A model generated the notes under the pieces. It was not told the DNA's origin. It saw nothing but the letters and a program-made list of their open reading frames with translations, and did not search any database. Positions 10,973 to 22,794 of a DNA stretch of 64,000 nt are shown piece by piece (within the stretch, counting starts at the first letter, position 1; each line of letters opens with the position of its first letter). The DNA lies in NCBI GenBank assembly GCA_009760855.2, contig WPIO01000114.1:998501-1062500 (forward strand). Reading direction: 5' to 3'. Position numbers and translations under genes: made by a program. Source of the stretch: Cristatella mucedo. Lineage: Eukaryota; Bryozoa; Phylactolaemata; Cristatellidae.

Positions 10973-11311
10973 AATAATAATAATAATAATAATAATGTGC
11001 TTCATAAAGCGCCATCAGAGAAATCAATCATTTTCTAGGTGCTTTACATTTGCTGCAAAGGGAAATGCAATTGAATGGTAAGCCACATCATGCTTGATAC
11101 ACAGCCACATGAATAACATGTTTAGGGGTGACATGCACAGGGTTAGCATGCAAATGTGGTTAGTGGCAGTATGCACAGTGTCAGCACGCATAAGCACGTG
11201 AAGGACGAATCACAGGGATCCACTAAATGCTGTCATAAAAAGGTGTGTTTTTAAATTCTTTTTAAATGTGGTCAGGTCAGGGGATGTTCTGACGCAGATC
11301 GAGAATACGCT
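10972..11311 (-). mobile_element. LINE family A copy, 3' end only
   Basis: Minus strand: (ATT)n tract, then the 3' hairpin (AAAGCGCC variant with CATCAGAGAAATCAATC), the 3' UTR with TGTGCATACTGCCACTAACC, and the last ~25 codons of the ORF. It is truncated at about 11311. Confidence 0.9.
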
Positions 11312-11629
11312 TAGCATAATGTACAACTTATACACTAGTCACTACCCACCGTTGGGCTTTCTTCGGCAGATCGGTAACAATATCTCTGCATACTGTGCTT
11401 TGCCTATCGACCGCTCAGCAATCAAACCTATTAAATGCTAAGCTTAAAGCACTGCTGAGCACTCCCCGCGCTTGTCGCTCACTCGCTGCGCTTCAGCACG
11501 AGTTAAAATACCACCTCAGGCCCGGACGTAGGCATCTCGGTGGGGGGGGGAAGTCATTGGCTCCGATACCAAAATCATTAGCTCCGATGACTCTGCAGAG
11601 CCGGATATAGGAAAGACTGCTATATTCCA

Positions 11630-12000
11630 TTTTTTCAATGGCCACTCACAGAAAATCAAGAAGCTACTTGTCCCTGAGAAGGTTTTCTATGAGAAACTAG
11701 ATTTCCTTCCACTGAACAAGACGTGGATGACGCTAGCTCTGGTCGATGCCTATCTAAGACCACCACACGTGGCACACTTCGGTTTTCGTTCATTTAGTCC
11801 ATCGGGTCTGACAAGGGGGGTTGACATTGTCGCTTTTGTTGTTCTTTACTCGTATGGCTATACGATCCGGAGTTTTTTTTTGATTGGAACAATGTTTGAA
11901 AAGTTTGCTTTCAAGTCCCTATCGAAGACCTTGCCTCTGACGGTTGTGATCTTAATTCTTGCTCTGTGTAAGCTTATTAGAGGAGGGATTCTCAGTTCCT
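11630..12000 (+). mobile_element. LINE family B fragment (endonuclease part), diverged
   Basis: The + strand reads EKLDFLPLNKTWMTL, then HFGFRSF.PSGLTRGVDIVA, YGYTIRSF and KTLPLTVVI. These align in order with the B endonuclease region of the 49-51 kb copy (EKLDAFLLTETWMT, RFSFYQS, DKVGGRVAIV, FGYKMCSF, MPLTVVIYQP). The catalytic Glu of TETW is replaced by Lys here. Decayed, with no RT part attached. Confidence 0.65.
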
Positions 12001-12019
12001 CAGAAACAAATATTCTTAA

Positions 12020-12335
12020 GACAAGCCGATATAGATACAACAATACTCACACTTTCAAAACAGTTTGCCAGTAACAACATATTTAACTTCTAAGCTTAAA
12101 TTAACTTTTGTTATCATGCATCATATATACATTTCATTTGTCATATTTTATTTCTATTTCTTTTTATTTATTCTTGGGACAATCCGATATAGATACAAAA
12201 ATACTCATGATGCTAAAATAGTTTGCCACTAATAATATATTGAACTTTTAAGCTTATTTTTAAATTGTATTATCATGCCTCAAATATACATTTAATTTTT
12301 CACGTTTAATCTATTTATTCTCATTTATTTCTATT
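12020..12335. repeat. two-copy direct tandem repeat, 158-bp period
   Basis: 12020-12177 (starting GACAAGCCGATATAGATACA) and 12178-~12335 (starting GACAATCCGATATAGATACA) align along most of their length: AATACTCA, GTTTGCCA, TAACAACATATT, TTATCATGC.TCA, TATACATTT. Very AT-rich and diverged by roughly one base in six by eye. Confidence 0.75.
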
Positions 12336-12424
12336 TCTATTGCTATTTTATTTATTTATTTTATATTTTATATTTCATGTAAAGAGCCGGAATCTGCTGC
12401 AAATTATTTAAAAAATTATAACAT

Positions 12425-14095
12425 AAAAATAATAATGCACTTGATAAAGCGCCCTCAGAGAACTTAATTTCTCTCTAGGCGCTTTACATTAGCTGCAAAA
12501 AAATGCAACTGAATGGTGAGTAATATCATGCTTGATAAACAAACAACATGAACAACATGGTTCGGGGTGACATGCACAGGGTCGGCATACAAATGTGGTT
12601 AGTGGCAGCGTGCACAGTGTCAGCATGCATAAGCACGTAAAGGACGAATCACAGGGACCTACTAAATGCTCAATGGGTTTGCTTTGAAGTTCTTTTAAGT
12701 GTGGTCAAGTCAGGGGATTTTCTTACGCAGGTCTTGAGCGAGTTCTAGGCTTTGGGAGCATACGAACTAAATGCATAGTCTCCATAGGATTTGAGGTTTG
12801 TACGAGGTATTTGTAGACTGTTGCATTCCGAAAAGTGTGCGGTACGATGCTTGTCCTGACGGGGGAGTATATGGAAGAGATAGGCTGGAGCCAAAGAATG
12901 AAGTGGCCTCTGACTGAGCGACAAAAACCTTGAAGTCAATCCGTTACTTGAATGGTAGCCAGTGCAGGTCGGCGAGAAGTGGAGTAATGTGGCAACTGCG
13001 ACGCTCACGACAGACAAGCCTAGCTGCGGAGTTTCGCACCAGCTGCAACCGCCTGATCGCACTTGCTGGTAGGCCAGTAAGCAGTGAGTTGCAAAAGTCG
13101 AGACGGGATGTCATGAATGCATGGACCAACTTGGAAGTGGTATCCTTATCTAAACAAGCCCAAATTTTAGCAATGTTATGAAGTTGAAAATAGGCAGATT
13201 TGACTGTGGAGCTGATATGGTCGTCTAACAAGAGGTCACTTTGTAATATGAAACCTTGATTTCGAGCTGATTCTACAGGAGATATGCTGGCAGAGCTAAT
13301 TTTGAGCGTCACCATTTCCAATTTCTGAATGACAGTGGGTTTGCCCATAACTAGTAAGTCGCTGTTATCAGAATTTAGTTTTACAAATTTGCCGCAACTT
13401 GCTAGAAACGTTTGAAGTTTCGATATATGAGTTCTGCTAGTCTTCCACGACTCCTTCCAGTGTCTTTGATAGGATTTGTAGAAAGTTTACCGACCCGAAG
13501 CTGCTCAAGTTCCCTTTTTCTAGTGTAGCTTTTTTTGAGAAGTTGCCTGATTACAGCTTTTTGAATGGTTTTGGAAGATGACCTGAGGCTAGTGACATAT
13601 TGATGATGTTTGTAATTCATGGCCCCGGCAGGTTAATGCAACGTAGGAGCACGACAGTGAGAATCGGGTCTAGTGGACTCGTCGTGTTCTTTGATTGGGA
13701 TATGAACTTCAGAGCGAGATCCTTAGTGATTTGCTTAAATGTAGACATGGAGTGCAGCCAGAAATTGAGGGAGAGCATTCTAGGGTGTGCTGCCTTCGCA
13801 GAGAGGGACTCCCTGATCTTGTCTATCTTCTTGACAAAGAATCGAGAGAAGCGATCAGGTAGATCATAACAGGCATCGTCAGGTGAGGAGCCTTTCTGGG
13901 AGCGGTTGAGGATTTGAATTATCGTGTACAGCACAATATTTGGATTGGGCATCTGTGATTAAAAAACGGCTTCACAAAAGCTAGACTTGGCCTTTGCTAG
14001 TATCGTTTGGTACAAAATACAATAGTCCTCGTATGCCTGACGATGGATAGTCGTTCCTGATCTTTTCTATGCTTTTTCAGGATTGAGCTTAGTAT
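12425..14095 (-). mobile_element. LINE family A copy, 5'-truncated and internally deleted
   Basis: Minus strand, 3' to 5': ATT tract and hairpin at 12425-12500, then 3' UTR. C-terminal coding is at 13348-12745 (VHAFMTSRLDFCNSLLTGLPA, RNSAARLVCRERRSCHITP). After TTTGCGGCAAAT near 13390 the sequence jumps to the RT N-terminal side (13402-13620), skipping the SAAFDTID-to-YADD region. It continues to the linker at 13952-13617 (SQKGSSPDDACYDLPDRFSR). The whole catalytic core of the RT is therefore deleted. Confidence 0.88.
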
Positions 14096-14104
14096 GGAAA
14101 CATC

Positions 14105-14815
14105 ATGGCCGTTTCCTATCTAAGATTAGGGACTGTCAGCCACAGTGCTCACCAAGCATTTAGAAAGCTTTGTGGTTCTGTACAGGAGAGACTATTACGA
14201 TTCTGTTTCGGCTATATCGCCAAAAAAGTCACTAGGCCTTTGCAACTGGAGTTAAGTAGGGACGGGAAGCCAATCAACTGATTTCAGATGTCTGACTATG
14301 TAACCTATTTGATGAACAAGCTTCGTTGCCATCTGGTTGGACACATAGTAAAGTGCTTACGTTGATCCATGTGACCAGCCGAGGCATGGCTCTTTCACCC
14401 ATAGTAGAGCTGCTGCACCAGTTTCAGTCATCTCACGCCCTCCGGTACTGTGTGGATCATAAATGACCTGTTCTGTTGCGTTGCTTGAGGACTATTTGCG
14501 AAAGAAGCTTTCGCTCGGCAGGTTCTAGACGGAGAAGGTCAATTTTGCGGCTCTTACGAGACGGTTATTGCTGCTGACTGTAGACTATCCTTTCCAGACA
14601 TCCTAAGCTGTGACTTACACGCTCCTGACTATCTTGACTGCCATCGTGACTCAGCTATTCTTGTCAGTTTCCCCTAGTTGCGTGAGATGAAATATGTTGG
14701 CTGCTGAATGAGTAACGAAAGCCGCTTAGGTTTTGAATGCTCTAAATAGAACTCTCCTGCCTAAAAGCTACTCAGTCCCTCTCTTTACGTGGAGTCACAG
14801 ACGTGGATACATACA
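14105..14815 (+). mobile_element. LINE family B copy, 5'-truncated, old
   Basis: Begins TTTCCTATCTAAGATTAGGG (equivalent to the LSKIRSCL block of B). It runs through GCATGGCTCTTTCACCCATA, CAGTTTCAGTCATCTCACGC and GGAGTCACAGACG to an ACATACATTATAT tail. No open frame survives. It abuts the 5' end of the A copy. Confidence 0.75.
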
Positions 14816-15070
14816 TTATATAACCATAGACAGCCTGCTCTCAGCTCTGTGCTGCGAGGTCTAAACGTCCTTCCATGTGCAGCCTGCTTGTTGCTTTATG
14901 CAGCCTGCAGTGGGAAGCATGCATTGCATAGACACAGTAAGGTGCTTCTGCAGAGGGAGTGCTAGAAAAACGACTCAAGCGTTTAGCACTGGACCAGGTA
15001 ACAATCGGAAATAATTGTCTTAAACAACATGGATCTTCTGATTCATAACAAAAGTTTCAATTATTTCCAG

Positions 15071-15180
15071 ATCTGGCCAAGCAAACCGCTTGCAGCCATC
15101 TTCGTTCCGCAGAACTCTTCACGAACTCGATGACAGCCACCAGCTGTAGTTTTGTCGCCAACGAATGCAGCGGTGGTTAC
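15071..15180 (+). CDS. neutral lipase, exon with the catalytic His
   Basis: A 110-base exon between acceptor ATTATTTCCAG and consensus donor GTAAGT. It enters at phase 1 (joining the G of the previous exon to give Asp) and leaves at phase 0. It encodes LAKQTACSHLRSAELFTNSM then CSFVANECSGGY. In the family, ACNHLRS contains the triad His (His263 in human pancreatic lipase) and the Cys before it closes the lid disulfide. Joined to the previous exon, about 24 residues separate the two lid cysteines, against 23 in pancreatic lipase, so the lid is full length. NEC starts the next conserved disulfide. This is too short to show as a long open frame. Confidence 0.92.
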
Positions 15181-15623
15181 GTAAGTCAATTTTTGTTTCA
15201 AATTTATAATTTTGTAGCTATATATTGCTGGTTGCAGACACGTCAAGAAGTTAAGCTCACACAATTATAGGTGACAAATAGGTGAACTCAGAGCTTTCGT
15301 CAAATTCTTGCTGTTTAAAGTGGTATAAGCTTTGATCCTGGGCTAAAGAGAAAACAAGTACTTGACTTTTGACTAAGATGTAGAATTGTCTGCTGAGGGC
15401 ATTACAGATTTAATTGCGATGATTTTACTTAACTAGCTAACTGATAGCTCCTAGTTCAGTCTCTATACAGGATAAAGTTTTTGTGATTGGATTTCTTTTA
15501 ACTGCCCTGACTGATTGATATAGTAATGCCAGAAAACGTATATTGTCAAGCTGTTATTTGGTTTTTCATACATTAGATTCAGTAGACATGAAGAGTAGAT
15601 ACAGCAATCAAGGGTGATTATTA

Positions 15624-15706
15624 ATAATAATGCACTTGATAAAGTGCCCTCAGAGAACTCAATCTCTTTCTAGGTTCCTCACATTTGCTGCAAAGGGAAA
15701 GCACGG
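15624..15706 (-). mobile_element. LINE family A, 3' terminus only
   Basis: TTAATAATAATGCACTTGAT, then the hairpin (AAAGTGCCCTCAGAG ... TCTCTTTCTAGG) and TTTGCTGCAAAGGGAAA, after which similarity stops. In minus orientation within the last lipase intron. Confidence 0.85.
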
Positions 15707-16170
15707 ATTTTACTTTCATTAGTGCGAATCAAATCACTCATGTTAGCGATCATTGACATTGGAGACAATGCTCACACACATTGTTTAAAATGCAGAAAGA
15801 ACATCAAAATTAAATAGCTCTAATAGAGCAGCAGGCATTATGGTATAGAAAGTGCAGAAGTTGAACAACTTGAAGCTGATCCAGCAGAGATTGAAGCAAA
15901 ATAATAAAAGCCTAAGGTGAACCATCTAATTTCTCTTAGTATGATGTCCAGCTGAAAATGCACATTGAAATGGCCGCATAGCTGAACACAGTGGGTGCTA
16001 CAAATTTGATAAAACTGTACAATTAGGAGAGACGTAGACATGAAATCGTCCATTTGACTGCAAAAACGCTACCTCTTTCTAGAAAAATAATTTAAGCAAT
16101 GATATTCTGATAGGTCACTTACTGTTCAATCTAAGAAATTGGTAGGAAAATAGGCTAATAACGTTATTCA
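15706..16170. other. intron sequence, nothing recognised
   Basis: AT-rich and without repeats I can identify. The 71-codon minus-strand frame at 16053-15838 has no recognisable content. Confidence 0.5.
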
Positions 16171-16303
16171 TTCGTATAGTTCGCTACGAGAACTCAGTCT
16201 CTATTATAGCACTTCACATATGCCACGGGGCTGCAGCTGACGACCTCGGGCAGACCTTGGTCGGGGCGAAGACCTTAGCCACTGGGCCTAACCAGAGCGA
16301 AAT
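16170..16303 (-). mobile_element. tRNA-derived SINE S2, copy 2
   Basis: On the minus strand: CTGGTTAGGCCCAGTGGCTA (box A region), CCCCGACCAAGGTCTGCCCG, box-B region near CAGCTGCAGCCCC, then CATATGTGAAGTGC and AGAGACTGAGTTCTC. It lacks the AT tract seen at copy 1. Confidence 0.8.
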
Positions 16304-16599
16304 AATATTACACCTGAGATTGCATGGCTATAATTTTCCGTAGTAATACTAAGAGACTATCTTACAATCTTTTGAAATGAAAATGCTTCCAGTCAATTGA
16401 ATCACCCTAGCAGTTAAACATAAGAATTGAAGGTTTAATTTTAAACGAAGGAGCATGTTTTACCGTACGCCAGGCGTCTGAGGGAACTAATGAAGCGGGA
16501 TATAATCCACAATCAAATTTAAGCGTATTACAACTACTCGACTACTACCCCTTTGTTGACCCACATAAGGTAAAACAGCAGGCAGCCATATATATATTC

Positions 16600-18660
16600 T
16601 GAAAGGTGGGTCTACATTCTCAAAGAGATACTACAGCACTCAAAAGCTGAAATCCTGGCAGTTTGACCCTAAACAGATTAATAAGACGGTAAATCATTTA
16701 CTGGTTAATGATGAGAGGTCTGGCTCCACAGATGTTAACAGCTCAGCCGAAAATTTTTCCGCCTATTTACTAAAAATTTTTGCACATTTGTGCCTCCATA
16801 AAGAAACTTCCGAGTAATGCAATTGTGGAATCACAACCTGTAACCTTCCTTAAGGTTTTACTTAAGGTTTTCCGAGGTTTCTGCCTGCGTTGCGGCTACC
16901 TTAATAAGGTCTAGAAAAAATACCTCATCTCCTGAAGACCCTGTGCCATCATCTCTGTGGTCTTTACTGACAGAACAGCTTAGTTCTGCAGTAACCAAGA
17001 TTTTCAATGGTTCTTGTTTTGTTTTTGTTCTTGTTTTGTGAAAGGGGTCATCACCAAGTCCTTCAAATCGGCATTCGTTAGACCCATACTTAAAAAGCCT
17101 GGATTGGATAGAAGTCCTTGCGAACTATCGCCCAGTTTTCCTTCTTCCTTTCATGTCAAAGATAATTGGAAAAAGTGTTGCTAAGCAGCTGGCTAAACAT
17201 CTGGAAAATAAGGAAATGTCAGAAACTTTGAATTCAGGGTTCAAATAGCAGCACTCCAATGAAACTGCTCTTCTCCATCTTAACGATGACAGTATACACT
17301 GCAACGATGACAGGAATGTCACTGCCCCAGCTCTACTAGATCTGTTAGCTGCCTTTGACACCATTGATCACGATGTTCCACTTAAACGATTGAGAACATG
17401 GATCGGTCTGGCAGATGACGCACTGGTGTGATTAAATCGTACTTGTCTGATTGTGTTCAATCCGCGTATTGAGGTGGTCAGTTCTCACACACGAGATGGG
17501 TCACCTGTGGAGTCTCTAACGGGTCTGTACTTGATCCCTTGCTGTTTTCCATTTATACTCCCCCTCTGGGAAAAGTGATTAGGCCCATGAAATAGGATAT
17601 CAATGTTACGCTGATGATACTCAGCTGCATTTGTCATTCGAACTATCGGAATCTGCTGCATCAACTGAGGAACTGAATGCTTGCAATGCCGACATTCAAA
17701 CCTGGATGTTGGTAAACTTCTTGAAGCTAAATGACAATAAAATAGAACTACTGCTCGCAGGACACCTTAAGATGGCTGGATTGAAAAGCTTTGCTTTTCT
17801 AGTAGGTAATGATTCTGTGCGACAATTACAACGTCGTCGAAATTTAATTTTCGTTTCCGGCAGCAGCCTACATTTTAAAAGCTTCATTTAGAAGACTGCT
17901 TCTACAGCTTGCTATCACGTCCGATCTCTATACAAGATTAGGAGCTGTCTTTCACAGTGGCTTATAAAAAATCTAACTAGCTCCTTAGTTCTGTCTTGGC
18001 TTGATTCATTCAATTCCCTTTTAGCTGGGCAACCAAAGAAAGCAACTAGGCCACTGCAGTTGGCTATGAATATGGCTGCAACGCTAGTCTTCAAGTCCCA
18101 GAGGTTTGAGAACGTGTGCCCTTTGCTAAAGAGCTAGGATGGATGCCATTTGATCAACGGATACAGAGCCAATTTCTTAGGCTGACCCGCAAGGCCACCC
18201 ATGGTTTGGCTCCTTCCTACCTAGCTGAACAGTTGTACCAGTTTCAGCTTTTGTTTTGCCATCGGGACCTGTATGAACAATACATTAGCTTTTTTATTCA
18301 TTCAATTAAACATGTTGATGACAGAAGCTTTAGCTCTGCAGGTTCTAGACTGTGGAACTCGCTTTCACAATTCTTACGCAACGACAGCAACTCTCCTGCT
18401 GCCGTCTATGGCTCATCCTTATCAGCGGTCCTGAGCTGCTACTTCCAAGCGACTCACTACCTCAACTGCTCTCCTGACTCTGTTCTGCTTTCCCCTTTCT
18501 CCTCGCTGAGCGAGACGAAGTCTGTTGGCTACCAAATGCGTACCGAAAGCCGCTTAGGCTGTGACTGCACAACACAAAACTCCTCTGCCTAACACCCACA
18601 TAGCCTTTATGGCTTTGTGGATTAACAGAAGGAGATGCATTATATTACATTAGAGTATTT
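16600..18660 (+). mobile_element. LINE family B copy, 5'-truncated, RT and 3' part
   Basis: Starts in the linker before RT (CTGAAATCCTGGCAGTTTGA at 16647). The RT blocks are seen as YRP.FLLPFMSKIIGK (17130-17170), LLDLLAAFDTIDHDVPLKRL (17335-17390), and YADDTQLHLSFELSESAAST (17610-17670, catalytic ADD kept). The C-terminal domain is at 18116-18592 (KELGWMPFDQRIQSQFLRLT, SSAGSRLWNSLSQFLRNDSN). The 3' end is AACACCCACATAGCCTTTAT and a short TTACATT tail at 18640-18655. Unlike the 29.7- and 48.8-kb copies it keeps both regions deleted there. Several frameshifts and stops; not functional. Confidence 0.88.
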
Positions 18661-20510
18661 CCCGAAAGTAAGATAATATCGCAGATTAATACCCACAGAC
18701 TATTGCATTAGCGCTCATTTTCAAGAATCTCTTTCTTTTTCTCATTTATAAGAATTTGATTTATTTGTGTAATAATGCCTTATAACTAATGTGGAAAAAT
18801 ATTTTTTATTCAAATATAGTTGCTTCATCTTATTCTGGAATATCGTCATATATGCGTAATATCTCAATTTCTGGGCCCAATCTTACGCGCAGCATACACG
18901 AGCAATTGTAAAATTTTTTATTACTATTTTTATATTATTATCCTATATATTTTTTATTAATTAATTAATTTAACGTGTTTGCTGTTTTTTATCCACGTAG
19001 CCTTCAGTGATTGTCTCACATTAATTCTTCACCTAAGTAATGAACTCTTTCAGGCCAGCCTTCACAAAGTATCCACAATAACTTCTCTTCATTTTGGTTT
19101 CAAGGTAGTCTCTGATTTAAATCCCCTAACGGTCACTGATAGGCTTTTGCATTGCAATATCAAAAGTCTTGAATTAGGCAGTCATACTAGAACTGATCAT
19201 CTTATCTCCTATTACTCTATCTGCAAGTAGCTCTGTGAGTTTAGCTAAATCCCTGGCCCGAAAACCTCTTTTCCCCCTAGCAAAACAAGTGGCATTATTA
19301 CACCGACCCACTTCTTTGTAACTCTTTGCTTGCAACAGGCTTTTTCGTTTCAAGAACAAAAGCGCCCGAAACGCGTCCAATCATACTGTTGTGGTTCTTA
19401 CTGGTGATTATAGATGGTGCTTTCCTCCCACCGAGACGATTCACGAAACTACAGGTAGCGGGTGGTGCTTAGTAACTACTGGAAGAACGCAGATTGACGG
19501 GGCACACTTCTAATAAACTGCAATTGCAGAATCTTAGCCAATAGAAATTGCAGGTTCATCCATTTTAATTCTATAGGAAAGTTGCTATTTTGAAAATTCG
19601 ATGCCAAAAACTAAGGACTTGAATGCAAGTGCACGAAAAGCAACTTCATCATCTTCAAAAAAGTGTTGTCAATTTTATTGGAAACAGTTTGTAAAGCAGA
19701 AGGAAGCCATCCATCCAATGCTGTGATGTGTTGAATTATACGGTAAATATCTCTAAATGTAGTTACATTTCAAGTAATAGTGCTAGGATCCCGAGATGTG
19801 CGTCTTCGCTGATTCTGTCATATTTTCTTAATATTCCTCTAATGACGGGTACAATATGATTGCGTTTTCTAAAGTCTGCTGCAACGGCTTCTCCATTGCG
19901 CAAAGGAGCTGCCGATAGGGCTTATTTTTAGGGTGCGACTTATCATTTCCCCATTATATGATTAGGTGGCTAGGATTTATTTTTGGTTAAGGTCTTATTT
20001 CCTGGGAAGCACGGTGAATATACGCATGATATTCATATTTTTTTCACTAACACTACCACATTGTTTTAACGAATGACTGTTGCTTCAGGTCAACCTTTAT
20101 GTAATGTATGACATTCAGCGAAAGTGGTCACAAAGTCTCTTTTAGAACCGTAATTTAGCAATGATGCAGCCCCACTGTTAACAGAGCTCATTCAGTGAAA
20201 TTTGGAGAGTAAACTCACTTTATATAATGCTGGGTCTCTACGTTGTCTGCTTCGTGTAGAATGAAAGATTTATAAATACTGTAGGAAAAGAAGCCGAAAA
20301 GAAGGAGCAATAATTTAAGGGACCCACACAAAATTGCATACTACTCATTGCTATTTGTTTCGGCAGTATTATCACGCTTTTTAGCAGAACAAAATCTGTC
20401 TGAGTGGAATGGTCTTCTTACCTAAGCTGAAAGAGTTGAGCCGTAAGCTAATTGCTAGGCAATTTATAGTAATTGCACGGAGTTAATAATCCTAACATAT
20501 GTGTTTTCAG
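18660..20510. other. intron sequence, nothing recognised
   Basis: Upstream of the last lipase exon. 18720-18970 is extremely AT-rich. The short open frames at 18979-19230 (+) and 19380-19174 (-) resemble nothing I know. Confidence 0.5.
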
Positions 20511-20642
20511 GAAGACTTTAAGGCTGGAAAGTGTTCGGACTGCAAGATAGTGGGATGCTCCGAGATGGGATACAATGCAGACAGATATTCGGCGAGGGGA
20601 CTTATGTACCTCAGCACGAAAGAGTCGGCGCCATACTGCTAA
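20511..20642 (+). CDS. neutral lipase, terminal exon
   Basis: Acceptor ATATGTGTTTTCAG, phase 0, continuing directly from the exon at 15071. It encodes EDFKAGKCSDCKIVGC, SEMGYNADRY, SARGLMYLSTKESAPYC and stop TAA. The C-x2-C-x4-C pattern followed by MG.YAD.Y matches the conserved cysteine region just before the C-terminal domain of pancreatic-type lipases. The protein ends right after the catalytic domain, so there is no PLAT/C-terminal domain, as in many invertebrate lipases and PLA1-type enzymes. The polyadenylation signal follows 45 bases after the stop. The open frame visible in another register here is a shadow. Confidence 0.92.
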   Translation, partial: EDFKAGKCSDCKIVGCSEMGYNADRYSARGLMYLSTKESAPYC

Positions 20643-20686
20643 AAGTAGCCACACCTGTTGGCCTGCTGTATTGGCACTTATTAGCA

Positions 20687-20692
20687 AATAAA
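20687..20692 (+). promoter_or_regulatory. polyadenylation signal of the lipase gene
   Basis: AATAAA, 45 bases after the lipase stop codon. It supports the reading that the gene ends here without a PLAT domain. Confidence 0.7.
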
Positions 20693-20774
20693 ATTTGCTG
20701 TCTCTCGGGATTCAAAGGAAATACGGACCTCGAGTACACGGTATAAAATCAATCTACGTAAAAATGCATGCTAA

Positions 20775-21660
20775 TACTAATAATGCCTTTATATGGTGCA
20801 CTCAGAGAACTTCGTCTCTTTCTGGACACTCTTCGGTAGCTATATAGGCAGCATGATCGAATGGTTATTGGTAGCATGCATAGTGTCAATATGCATGACT
20901 CGGTTAGAGGTGACATTAGCAGGGTGAACCTTGAATGCATGCTTAGCGGAACCATGCAAAATGGCATCATCTATGAGCACACAAAGAAAGAATCACTAAG
21001 GCCAACCAAGTAATGAGATAAATATATGCGTTTCAGCTACTTTTTTAATTTCGTCAAGTAGGGTGTGTGGTGACGTCAGCCTGGGGGAGTTCCAGGCGTG
21101 GGAGTATACAAAGTAAAGGCATTATGTCTAAAGAATTCAGTTCTGGATAGAGGCGTAGACTAACAATTTTATCGAAAAAGCGGTAGGCAAGATGGCTAGC
21201 CACGGAGGGGAATTTATTTGATTTGTAGGTGGATGGCAAAGAATGAAGGGGCTACGATGAGTGAAATAACCGATTGATGTAGATATTGCATGTGAATTGG
21301 ACTTAATGTAGGACAGGAAGAAGCTGAGTGATGTGGCAACGGCGAAACTCACTACTGCAGAGCCTACCTGCAGAGTTTTTGCACACACTTCAAGTGCCTG
21401 ACTGAACAGGCAGCCTGAACAGCAAGAAGTGAGCTACTGAACTCGAGATGAAATGTCACAAATAAATTGACCAACTTAGGTTTAGCCTCCAATTCTAAGC
21501 AAGCGCGAATTTTGGCATCTTTATGTAGCTGAAAACATGCATACTTGAATATGAGCCCATGTGGTCATCTAATGAAATGTCACTTAGAGGCAGGACACAA
21601 ACAGTGTTTGCAGTGAAAACAGGTTTTACGTTGGAATAGCTGATGTTGAAAGTTCAGTTT
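20775..21660 (-). mobile_element. LINE family A copy, 3' part, old
   Basis: Minus strand: decayed hairpin (GGTGCACTCAGAGAACTTCG), 3' UTR, then the C-terminal coding region (GTGGCAACGGCGAAACTCAC, equivalent to the CHITP/ARLV block) to about 21660. Many indels. Confidence 0.8.
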
Positions 21661-21949
21661 TCCTAATTGTGGTTATATACGTGGTTGTGCCATAATTAGT
21701 ATTTTGGTTTGATTCCACTGCTGGTAATCCCAATGTAACCTTCGCAGACATTGCCTGTTTTTTTATTCGAAGATTAAATAGTAACGAGTACTACGCTCAA
21801 AATTAAAAAAATAATAAGCTCAGCATCATGACTGACCGCCGTGTGAGTACTAATTTAGGTCTTTAAATAGGCCTAACTTGAGGCTGCATTTCACTTTTCT
21901 GAAAAATAGCGGTATTTGATTAGTAAAATAAAAAAAAAGTAAGACGAGG

Positions 21950-22077
21950 AATGTAACGTATCTCCATCTGTAACTCCCCAAAGCCACAAAGACTACGTAG
22001 GTGTTATGCAGGAGAATTTGTACAGTTCGCTCACAGCTTAGTCAGCTTTCGGAAATTATTCGGTAGCCAACCGACGT
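21950..22077 (-). mobile_element. LINE family B, 3' end fragment
   Basis: TAATGTAACGTATCTCCATC, CCCCAAAGCCACAAAGACTA, then GCTCACAGCTTAGTCAGCTT and GGTAGCCAACCGACGTT. This is the B 3' UTR and last codons on the minus strand. It is joined directly to a + strand A fragment. Confidence 0.85.
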
Positions 22078-22510
22078 TATCCCGTCTTGTCTTCTGTAGC
22101 TCACTGCTTGCTGGCCTACCGGCATGTGCAATCCGGCGATTACAGCTGGTACAAAACTCCGCAGCTTGGCTTTTCAGTCGTGATCATCGCAATTGCCTCG
22201 TACCACCCTTCTCGCCAATCTGCACTGACTACCAGTCAAGTAACGGATCTATTTCAAGGTTTTGTCGCTCAATTTTAGCTCACTTCATTCTTTGGCTTCA
22301 GCCTGTCTCTCAGATCTACTCCCCACCAAGCCAAGCGTCGTAGAACCCGCTTTTCGGAATCCAAAAGTCTACCAATACCTCGTACAAACCTCAAAGCCTT
22401 TGGACACAATGCATTAAGTTCGTATGCTCCCGAAGCCTGGAACTCCCTTCCGACTTTCGTCGGAACATCCCCTGACTTGACCACATTTAAAAAGAACGTT
22501 ATTACTCTCA
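22078..22510 (+). mobile_element. LINE family A fragment (C-terminal coding)
   Basis: Starts at the TSRLDFCNSLLTG-equivalent (ATCCCGTCTTGTCTTCTGTA) and runs to the LKTHL-equivalent (TTAAAAAGAACGTTATTA), then stops without a 3' UTR. Confidence 0.85.
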
Positions 22511-22794
22511 TTTAAAACAGTGAACAGTGGCGAATAAAGCCTTTTTGGTTGCATCTGTTTCGCCACATTTAGCTTCAACTACAGACTGTACGAGTGCTAT
22601 CAAGGTCGCTGTATCACTCTTTATATCATCAAGCTACTAAATTGTAATGTCAAAACTGCTGCCGTCTTTGCAAGCCTACTAGAGCTCCAGTATTGAAGTA
22701 GTCTCAGATTTATTTCTTGGTAGATATTTCGTTCGACATTCGCTTTTAAAAATGTATTATTAAGTGTTGCATCAGATATTGGCATACCTCGGCA

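Noticed and set aside
20531-20746. 71-codon + frame over the last lipase exon
   Set aside because: Shadow in a different frame; the true frame enters at acceptor 20510 and stops at 20642.
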